Positions 1 to 6,186 of a stretch of 9,437 bases of DNA are shown here, piece after piece. The position numbers were made by a program, and so were the translations under genes. Positions within the stretch are counted from its first letter, which is position 1; the number at the start of each line of letters is the position of its first letter. The notes below the pieces were generated by a model. The model was not told the origin of the DNA and made no database searches. It worked only from the letters and a program-made list of their open reading frames with translations. This DNA comes from FEN-1297 sp964498065 (GTDB lineage Bacteria; Bacteroidota; Ignavibacteria; Ignavibacteriales; Ignavibacteriaceae): contig CAZCFZ010000130.1 in NCBI GenBank assembly GCA_964498065.1, positions 1 through 9,437 on the forward strand, given 5' to 3'.

Positions 1-649
1 CCGGGTTGTTGTAGTCTATTCCTGTGTCGATATCACCAACCAGAACTCCTTTGCCCGTAATTCCAAGACTATCCTGCACGATGTCTGCCCTAATTTGATG
101 TACCGATTGTTTAAGATTAGCTTTTACTATTCTATCTTCGCTTACATAGGCGACCATTGGCAATGCGCGAATTTTATTAAGCATACCTCGCTTACATTCC
201 ATAGCAACACCATTAATTGATCTGTAATATTCACGAGTAACTTTGTAACTAAAATCAGATTGAAATTGAGCCGATAATTTCTGTTGAATAGTATTTAAAT
301 TTGCTCTAAAAGCAGAATGCTTTGCCTGCAGGGATGAATAAGCGGATGCAATAGATGTTTTTTGCAATGAGGATTTCTTAACATAATATACTGTTAAAGG
401 CGGATCTTTGAATGTCACGATGATCCTTACCAATTCTTCGGGATTTTCTTTCAGGATAGATGTTGTTTTCCCATTTTGCATTGTTATTAAACTAACGCCT
501 TTGTTTGGCGTGTTAACTCTAACATGCTCACCGTTTGAAGTAGTAATTTCGCTATAATATTGTGCTAAAATATTTGTTGAGCAGGTCAGAAAAATAAAGA
601 CTGCAATTGTAACCTTCACCTTGATCCATTTTACCTTAAAATGATTCAT
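1..649 (-). CDS. Secreted subtilisin-like serine protease (S8), N-terminal part, cut by window edge
   Basis: This reading frame is open from an ATG at 649 to the left edge and gives 216 residues with no stop, so only the N-terminus is present. Residues 1-29 form a signal peptide: a lysine-rich start, a hydrophobic core at about 13-21, and a likely cut after NILA before QYY. Residues about 70-180 are an I9-like propeptide (VRIIVTFKD, YYRSINGVAMECKRGM, IRALPMVAYV). The subtilase domain then starts, with the catalytic Asp in GDIDTGID (Asp208). The His and Ser of the triad lie outside the window. An AGGG ribosome binding site stands 7 nt before the ATG. The gene follows 90 bp behind the large protease at 740-4894, in the same direction and probably in the same transcript. 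It is a paralog of that gene: the last 36 residues seen here are identical, while the propeptides differ clearly. By analogy it should end in a T9SS sorting domain, but that cannot be seen. Confidence 0.9.
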   Translation of the reverse strand, partial: MNHFKVKWIKVKVTIAVFIFLTCSTNILAQYYSEITTSNGEHVRVNTPNKGVSLITMQNGKTTSILKENPEELVRIIVTFKDPPLTVYYVKKSSLQKTSIASAYSSLQAKHSAFRANLNTIQQKLSAQFQSDFSYKVTREYYRSINGVAMECKRGMLNKIRALPMVAYVSEDRIVKANLKQSVHQIRADIVQDSLGITGKGVLVGDIDTGIDYNNP

Positions 650-739
650 TTCGGTTCCCTCTGATATTATCAAGTTATTTAAAAATTAATTAATTATAAT
701 ATCAGCTATAAAATTTAAAGAACGACAAAATCTTGCGTT
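650..739 (-). promoter_or_regulatory. Spacer between tandem proteases with inverted repeat next to the ribosome binding site
   Basis: The 90-bp spacer holds a perfect 10-bp inverted repeat, CTGATATTAT at 661-670 and ATAATATCAG at 696-705, separated by 25 nt. In the minus-strand mRNA the second arm ends in CAG, and its final AG overlaps the AGAGGG ribosome binding site (657-662) of the downstream protease. A hairpin here could modulate initiation on the second gene or protect or process the mRNA between the cistrons. As DNA it could be an operator. No GC-rich hairpin with a T-run is present, so I see no terminator between the two protease genes. The repeat is seen; its function is inference. 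Confidence 0.45.
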
Positions 740-3700
740 CTATTTTAAAAGCAAAAGCTTTTTAGTTGTAACGTAAGAATCTGCTTGCAGTCTGTAGAAA
801 TATACACCGCTCGCTAACCGGCCTGCGTTCCAGTTAATCGTATAGCTTCCTGCCTTCTTCATTTCATTTACTAACGTTGTTACCTGTCTTCCAAGAATAT
901 CATAGACAGTTATTTTTACCCTAGATTCTTTAGGCAAATCAAACCGAATCGTTGTACTCGGGTTGAATGGATTTGGGTAGTTCTGGAACAATTCAAACTT
1001 ACTTGGTAATTTGCTGCTTGCTTGAGTAATACCTGTAACCGTATTTTGTAGATCAACTAATATTTTATTTACTCTTAAATAATTCGTCTCTCCAGAAGTC
1101 CAGGAAATTGTTGGAGAGTAATATGTAATTTCATCATTTGACTGCTGGCTGCCGAGATATACTAGTTTGACCGCTATTTTTAGCGTATCAATTATTCCAA
1201 TACTATCTAAGATAATTGATTGGGAATCAAGCGGTTTGAAATATGGAGTAGATGGAAACTGCAATTTCACATTTCGTGCCGTTACATTTCCGTAGTTTGT
1301 ATAAGTGAGAGTATAAAGCAATGTATCACCTGTTGCAAATTGAATGCTTTGAGCATTGTCGAGTTTGTACGAAGACATCCGTACGAGGGCATCAAAGCTT
1401 ATATTATCCGTACTATTACCAAAGTAAAATGCCGGGCTTGCGGTTAACTCACTTTTGTTCCCTTGTGCATCTTCTATTCTTGCAACTACATCTATAAATC
1501 CCTCGGGCAAATAGCCTGGTATTGCTGCATCGTATTCATTATTACCGATTTCTGTTGTTGGAAGAATTATTTCCTCACCTGATGGTAAAAGCACTGATAA
1601 ATCCACCGATGCAATAGCGCTGTCACGCATGTCCAGGATTAAACGGACAATTCCATTTTGATCGGGCCGGACAATGTCTACAGCCTTTCCGTTTACCGAT
1701 ACATGTATAAGATTAATAGTCGGATAATATGTTGTGCCTGTAGAATTCTCCGGTATCTTGTATTCACAATCGATGGTACTTTGACCGCCTTGTCCTAATA
1801 TCTTATACAGATGCCCGCTTGTTATTAAGCGCAGGGTATTGTTCTTCAAGCTATCATATTTATAATAAACAACAGGATTGTTTATAGCGGATGGTGCAGT
1901 GTCTATCTGAAGTTTATTATCCGCATAAGCATTCGCAGTAAAACGTGGTTTGGTCCAGCTATGGGTGTGATTATTTAACAATTCATATACTCCATTCGGG
2001 CGTCCCAAACCATCCGGAAATTCTGAGAAGGAATTAGTTAGTTTGTCATTACCTGATATGAATACTGAACCTTTGTTTAAATATGAAATATAAAAGGGAA
2101 AACAAACTTGATTATACTGCTGCAGATTAACTGTATCCCCCGGTTCCAGCACTTCATAAATATATTGTGGTGAAAAGTCAAAGGGAAAAGGAGGAGCACT
2201 AGAGAACCATGACGGTACCTCTCCAAAAACTGCTTCCCCGCTTTTCTTTACCACAAAATTTGGTGTTGAAAAGACAGGGGTCCATTCAAAATTTTGCACA
2301 TAAGAAACAAGCTGAAAAACCATAAAAATATTCCTGTACGAATAATGATAATCACCGCTGCTTTCTACTTTAGCCGGATTTATGTCATAGTCATTATAAA
2401 AAACTTTAACTTTATTACTTGTAACGGGAAAAGGATTGCCTCCGCTGGTAATGCTTAATGCGACGCCGGTCCCTACTTCATACTGTTCTGAGATGTCGTA
2501 GGTACCGAAAGCGATACTTTTCACCCTGCCTGTAAGATCGTTCAAGTAGGGATCGTCGTAGGAAAGAGCTACATTATAACCATGCAGGTTGTCCTTCCCG
2601 GTTGGGAAATTTATATCTTTTTGATCTTTAATACCCCAAAAATATTTTCTTAAATCAAAATAATCATTACCGTGCGGCGTTACCATCCATTTGTATATGC
2701 AATATGTCGAATCGAGAGGGCATGTTAATATACGGAATCTATCGTACGGGAAACCCCATGAATATGAAAAACTCGAGCCGCCTATACTGCCGGAAATTGA
2801 AAGTTCAAATGTTAAATTAATATAAGAAGTTGAATCGATAGTAACAATATTGTTATCAGCATCTAATATAGTGGAATCTGTCATGCTGATTGTCGCTTCT
2901 TTACTGCTTAAAAAAACATAGGTTAAACCTTTCGGGTCGTCAATCTTACGGTCTACAATATAATAATACGTCGCACCAAGCGTATCCTGTCTCATTCCGG
3001 CCAGGAGTTCGAGTGAATTAATTGATGAAACGGAAACTTTATATTGTGTTACGCCTTCATAAGATGAAACACCTTTAATAATTCCCCCATTTCTATTGAT
3101 AACCCATAAAAATTGGGGCTGCTTTTCAAAGTTAACAACAATAGTTGATGATTTTATAAAACTAAAAGGAACAATAACACTGTCGAATTCGGAAACCACT
3201 TCAACATTACCGTTATAAGCGAATGGCTCAGTATTAATAATTGGAACCGAGGATGGCACACTAAGAATTGCAGTAACAGTCGTTTCCTCTCCCGGTGCTA
3301 ATGTGAATTGTGTTTTATCAAATGTAAGTGTAGCACCAGTTGGTATACCGTCTTTAACGAGAATCTCCAGGGTTTGTGTATTAGAGTAGATATTCTTAAC
3401 CTTTATTTCGATAGTATCTGCCCATACGTCCTGTGCTAAGTCGACTGTGCCAAAGCTTAGTACTCCAGGTTCTACAATTGTTTTTGCTTCAGCGGCATCC
3501 AGAGCATCTACGCATCCTTTACCCTGAACAAATAGAGATACATTTTCACCTACCGAATGCGCTGTATTTACAATCGCCGCTTTCATTTCTTCAGGTGTCC
3601 AAGACGGATGTTCTTGTTTTAGTAATGCAGCAATACCCGTTACATGAGGTGTTGCCATTGAAGTCCCGGACCATCGTTCTGTTTTATTATTTAATACTGT

Positions 3701-4894
3701 TGAAAGAATGTTGACGCCCGGTGCAACCACTTCCGGTTTAATAGCCGAGTACAGAGGGTCGGGACCCGCAGAACTAAACCATGCAATATTGAAAGTTGAA
3801 TCACAGGCGCCAACTGTTAACGCTGTTTCGCTCGTGCCCGGTGAACCTATTGTTCCCCACCAATTAGGACCATGCGAGTTATTACCTGCAGCAACAATCG
3901 ATAGGACTCCGGCTTTATCTGCATTGTCCACGGCGCTGTCTAATGGATTACCCGGGTAAGGTGCTCCTCCAAGGCTCATGTTTATTATGTTTACTCCGTC
4001 ATTTGTTGCAGGATTATTGTCGGGATCCAAGCAGTAATCTATTCCTGCAATAACATCCGATATATAACCCGCCCCTTGTGCATCTAAAACTTTTACCGCA
4101 AGAAATTCAACATCTGGTGCTACTCCCTTTAATGAATCCCCGTTTGCGCCTATTATTCCTGCAACATGAGTGCCATGTCCCATATCATCCATCGGGTCGC
4201 TGTCGTTATTTGCAAAATCATATCCGCCTATTACGCGAAAAGCAGGACCAAATCCTCCGCCCAATGCCGGATTGTTGTAGTCTATTCCTGTGTCTATATC
4301 ACCAACCAGAACTCCTTTGCCTGTAATTCCGAGACTATCCTGCACGATGTCTGCCCTAATTTGATGAACCGACTGTTCAAGGTTGCATTTTACTTCCTCA
4401 TCCGTATACACATGTTTTACCATCGGTAATGCACGTATTTTATCGATCATACCTCTTTTACATTCCAATGCAACACCGTTCAATGCTCGATAGTAATCAC
4501 GCTTAATTGTAAAGCCATAGTCTGATTTTAGCTGGGTAGATAGCTGCAGCCGGATGGTATTAAGAGCTGTTCTGAACGATTCGTGACCGGATTGCAGTGC
4601 AGCGTAAACAGAAAGTAATGACAACTTTTGCAGCGACGATCTTTTTTGCACATATACCGCTAAGGGCTTGTCTTTGAATGTTACTATTAGGCGGACAGCT
4701 TCATCCGGGTTTTCTTTTTTGACCGATGTAATTTTCCCATTTTCAATTTTTTCCGAACTGACAAAAGCTTCCCGTTTGCCTACTTTGAAGTGATCTCCAT
4801 TAGAATAATATTTATCAAAACCTTGAGCATTAACATTTTCGAAAAATAGGAACGAAAGGAATATTACCGCTAAAATAGAAGCGCATATTTTCAT
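740..4894 (-). CDS. Secreted subtilisin-like serine protease (S8) with T9SS C-terminal sorting domain, 1384 aa
   Basis: This is a large exported endopeptidase. Residues 1-23 are a signal peptide, likely cut after VNA before QG. Residues about 65-172 are an I9-like inhibitory propeptide (VRLIVTFKD, YYRALNGVALECKRGM). The S8 catalytic domain spans about 190-470: Asp201 in DIDTGID, His240 in GHGTHVAG, oxyanion Asn338 in AAGNNS and Ser412 in GTSMATPHVTG. All are intact, with no PA-domain insertion between His and Ser. A beta-sandwich, Fn3-like segment follows at about 473-580. Next come about 450 aromatic-rich residues I do not recognise (about 585-1040), Ig-like segments, and a CARDB/DUF11-like domain at about 1165-1285 (TLTYTNYGNVTARNV). 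Residues 1300-1384 are a T9SS type A sorting domain (FQNYPNPFNPSTTI, VYDILGRQV, LASGVYFYRLQ, LLLLK-stop). The protein is therefore expected to cross the outer membrane by T9SS and be surface-bound or released. The ATG is supported by AGGAGG 10 nt upstream. The gene lies behind an ECF sigma gene and ahead of a paralogous protease. The substrate is unknown. Confidence 0.95.
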   Translation of the reverse strand: MKICASILAVIFLSFLFFENVNAQGFDKYYSNGDHFKVGKREAFVSSEKIENGKITSVKKENPDEAVRLIVTFKDKPLAVYVQKRSSLQKLSLLSVYAALQSGHESFRTALNTIRLQLSTQLKSDYGFTIKRDYYRALNGVALECKRGMIDKIRALPMVKHVYTDEEVKCNLEQSVHQIRADIVQDSLGITGKGVLVGDIDTGIDYNNPALGGGFGPAFRVIGGYDFANNDSDPMDDMGHGTHVAGIIGANGDSLKGVAPDVEFLAVKVLDAQGAGYISDVIAGIDYCLDPDNNPATNDGVNIINMSLGGAPYPGNPLDSAVDNADKAGVLSIVAAGNNSHGPNWWGTIGSPGTSETALTVGACDSTFNIAWFSSAGPDPLYSAIKPEVVAPGVNILSTVLNNKTERWSGTSMATPHVTGIAALLKQEHPSWTPEEMKAAIVNTAHSVGENVSLFVQGKGCVDALDAAEAKTIVEPGVLSFGTVDLAQDVWADTIEIKVKNIYSNTQTLEILVKDGIPTGATLTFDKTQFTLAPGEETTVTAILSVPSSVPIINTEPFAYNGNVEVVSEFDSVIVPFSFIKSSTIVVNFEKQPQFLWVINRNGGIIKGVSSYEGVTQYKVSVSSINSLELLAGMRQDTLGATYYYIVDRKIDDPKGLTYVFLSSKEATISMTDSTILDADNNIVTIDSTSYINLTFELSISGSIGGSSFSYSWGFPYDRFRILTCPLDSTYCIYKWMVTPHGNDYFDLRKYFWGIKDQKDINFPTGKDNLHGYNVALSYDDPYLNDLTGRVKSIAFGTYDISEQYEVGTGVALSITSGGNPFPVTSNKVKVFYNDYDINPAKVESSGDYHYSYRNIFMVFQLVSYVQNFEWTPVFSTPNFVVKKSGEAVFGEVPSWFSSAPPFPFDFSPQYIYEVLEPGDTVNLQQYNQVCFPFYISYLNKGSVFISGNDKLTNSFSEFPDGLGRPNGVYELLNNHTHSWTKPRFTANAYADNKLQIDTAPSAINNPVVYYKYDSLKNNTLRLITSGHLYKILGQGGQSTIDCEYKIPENSTGTTYYPTINLIHVSVNGKAVDIVRPDQNGIVRLILDMRDSAIASVDLSVLLPSGEEIILPTTEIGNNEYDAAIPGYLPEGFIDVVARIEDAQGNKSELTASPAFYFGNSTDNISFDALVRMSSYKLDNAQSIQFATGDTLLYTLTYTNYGNVTARNVKLQFPSTPYFKPLDSQSIILDSIGIIDTLKIAVKLVYLGSQQSNDEITYYSPTISWTSGETNYLRVNKILVDLQNTVTGITQASSKLPSKFELFQNYPNPFNPSTTIRFDLPKESRVKITVYDILGRQVTTLVNEMKKAGSYTINWNAGRLASGVYFYRLQADSYVTTKKLLLLK

Positions 4895-5260
4895 GATTGT
4901 TAAACCTCCTGTATTATTGTTGACTACGGATTTAATTGTGTTACACTGCGTTCAGTTATTGCATTTGTATGATTCTTTATTTGTTCTTTTTAAAGTCGAA
5001 GAGCTTCAGTTCACAGTTCGATTTTTAACATGCAACGTTTCAGAAGTATTCAGTCAAGCATAATTATTTACTTCCTTATTTTTTAATTAAACTTGAAGTT
5101 TTCTTATATCCGCCTTTTTCCCCAAAAATATTTGTTTATATTCTATAAGTAACATGAATGTGCGAAAGGTACTATCCCCGGCAAAAAATTTTTAATTTAT
5201 TGAAGATTAGAATAATAAAATTGGAAAGGTAATAGCAGATTTCCTGATAGAGATAATGAT
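4895..5260 (-). other. Intergenic region between sigma factor and protease genes
   Basis: This stretch holds no coding sequence I can support. It is AT-rich and should contain the promoter of the protease pair, unless they are co-transcribed with the sigma gene. On the minus strand TATTTTTG (5123-5130) matches the Bacteroidota -7 consensus TAnnTTTG, but the -33 TTTG is missing at the right distance. TTCGCA, 18 bp, TATAAA is an alternative sigma-70-like pair just upstream of it. Neither is strong. A 13-nt near-palindrome AAACTTGAAGTTT lies at 5089-5101. After the sigma stop there is a 5-bp GGAAA/TTTCC stem followed by an AT-rich tract, which is too weak to call a terminator. Confidence 0.3.
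4905..4910 (-). promoter_or_regulatory. Strong Shine-Dalgarno of the large protease gene
   Basis: On the minus strand AGGAGG, the full anti-16S complement, lies 10 nt before the ATG at 4894. It fixes the start and places the signal peptide at the very N-terminus. The strength is notable because many Bacteroidota genes carry weak or no Shine-Dalgarno sequences. The other genes here have only partial ones (AGGG, GGAAG, AGGA). Confidence 0.75.
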
Positions 5261-5806
5261 TTAGAAAAAGAACAAGTACAAATTATTTAAAGAATTGCGG
5301 ATAAATTTTAAAGATTCACTAATTTGATTTTTTACTGTTTGTAAAGAAAGATTAAGACTTTCGGAAATTTCTTTGTTCGAAAGCCCTTCATACCTGCTCA
5401 TCTGAAAAATTAGCCTTCGTTGTTCGGGAAGTTTAGATATTGCACTTTTTATATGAGCTTTCAATTCTTTTTTTTCGTATAATTCATCAATTCTATACTG
5501 TTTATTTATCCGATCAAATTTCTCTAACAATTGTCTTTTATATTTACTCTTACGAAAGTGATTAAAAATTTGGTACTTTACCGATTGGTAGAGGTAAGAA
5601 TCAAGATCAAAAATCTGAACATCATTTCTTTTTTTCCACAGGTCAATAAAAATTTCCTGTACTATGTCCTCGCATATTTCCCTTTCATGTAAAACATTGA
5701 AGGCATAAATATAAAGCTTTGACCAATATTCTCCGTAAATTTGTTCGAAGGATAATTTGTCATTAAAACTGATAGGTTGAATTAATTGATTTTCAATTAA
5801 ATTCAT
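5261..5806 (-). CDS. ECF-type RNA polymerase sigma-70 factor, Bacteroidota type
   Basis: This is a 181-residue extracytoplasmic-function sigma factor that would direct RNA polymerase to a dedicated promoter set. Sigma region 2 covers the first half (FEQIYGEYWSKLYIYAFNVL, the DIVQEIFIDLWKKR core-binding segment, then DLDSYLYQSVKYQIFNHFRK). Region 4 covers the last third (KLPEQRRLIFQMSRYEGLSN, then the helix-turn-helix KEISESLNLSLQTVKNQ). The long region 3 of housekeeping factors is absent, as expected for ECF proteins. I chose the ATG at 5806 because GGAAG lies 6 nt before it. The same frame opens 18 bp earlier at a TTG (5824), which would add MFWKLT but has no better ribosome binding site. 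No FecR-like anti-sigma or TonB receptor gene is next to it, unlike many Bacteroidota ECF pairs. The gene lies 366 bp upstream of the protease genes and behind the glycosidase genes. Its targets cannot be read from the sequence. Confidence 0.92.
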   Translation of the reverse strand: MNLIENQLIQPISFNDKLSFEQIYGEYWSKLYIYAFNVLHEREICEDIVQEIFIDLWKKRNDVQIFDLDSYLYQSVKYQIFNHFRKSKYKRQLLEKFDRINKQYRIDELYEKKELKAHIKSAISKLPEQRRLIFQMSRYEGLSNKEISESLNLSLQTVKNQISESLKFIRNSLNNLYLFFF

Positions 5807-5812
5807 CGTTAA

Positions 5813-5817
5813 CTTCC
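5813..5817 (-). promoter_or_regulatory. Partial Shine-Dalgarno deciding the sigma factor start
   Basis: GGAAG on the minus strand stands 6 nt before the ATG at 5806. This favours that ATG over the in-frame TTG at 5824, whose upstream sequence is pure AT (a 14-bp palindrome ATAAAATATTTTAT at 5824-5837). Confidence 0.45.
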
Positions 5818-5860
5818 AAAACAATAAAATATTTTATCAATAGAATATATTAATTAAATA

Positions 5861-5888
5861 AAAATATTCGTTAAAATAAATCAAACAA
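5861..5888 (-). promoter_or_regulatory. Candidate promoter of the sigma factor gene
   Basis: On the minus strand TTGTTT (5883-5888) and TATTTT (5861-5866) are separated by 16 bp and would start transcription near 5853, about 47 nt before the ATG. The palindrome ATAAAATATTTTAT (5824-5837) would lie in the leader. In such AT-rich DNA a chance match is likely, so this is only a candidate. Confidence 0.25.
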
Positions 5889-5918
5889 CCGCAAATAAAC
5901 ATATTCACCGGTTACTAT

Positions 5919-6178
5919 TTATTTTAAAAGCAAAAATTATTATTGCACGGTAATTCCTTGTTTGTACACCATTAGGTGCTTGATTCATGTAGTTAACATG
6001 CCCATTTGCATATCGGCTTACAATCCGGAGTGCCTATACCTCCCTGCTTTTTCTGCTTCATCAATTAGTATTTCAAATCTTCATTCCGGAATATCATAGA
6101 CCTCTAACTTTACTACTAATTTTCCGGCAAATCGTGCTTAATCCTCGTGAATGGGTAAAAAGGATTAGGACAATTTAC
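5919..6178 (-). pseudogene. Decayed T9SS C-terminal sorting domain behind the arabinofuranosidase gene
   Basis: Directly after the stop codon of the upstream hydrolase, in another frame, the minus strand reads NCPNPFYPFTRIKHDLPE (6175-6122). This is the NYPNPFNPSTxIxxDLPE opening of T9SS sorting domains. After a one-base frame change it continues as KLVVKLEVYDIPE, stop, RFEILIDEAEKAGRYR. This aligns without gaps to VKITVYDILGRQVTTLVNEMKKAGSY of the intact protease domain. A further frame holds NGHVNYMNQAPNGVQTRN, matching the SGVYFYRLQADSYVTTKK part. The end returns to FLLLK-stop at 5919, sharing 16 identical bases with the intact gene end (741-756 and 5920-5935). The main frame has five internal stops, and at least two or three frameshifts are needed. 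This is a relic, most simply the lost C-terminus of the enzyme at 6187-8085. A remnant of a separate deleted gene is the alternative. No functional product is expected. Confidence 0.85.
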
Positions 6179-6186
6179 TTTAGCAT

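Noticed and set aside
5181..5195. Possible terminator around the AAAAAATTTTT tract downstream of the sigma gene
   Set aside because: The tract is self-complementary but has no GC stem; the nearby GGAAA/TTTCC stem has only 5 bp and a 12-nt loop.
5164..5231. Direct repeat GAAAGGTA at 5164-5171 and 5224-5231
   Set aside because: Only 8 bp and two copies, without further similarity or a regular array.
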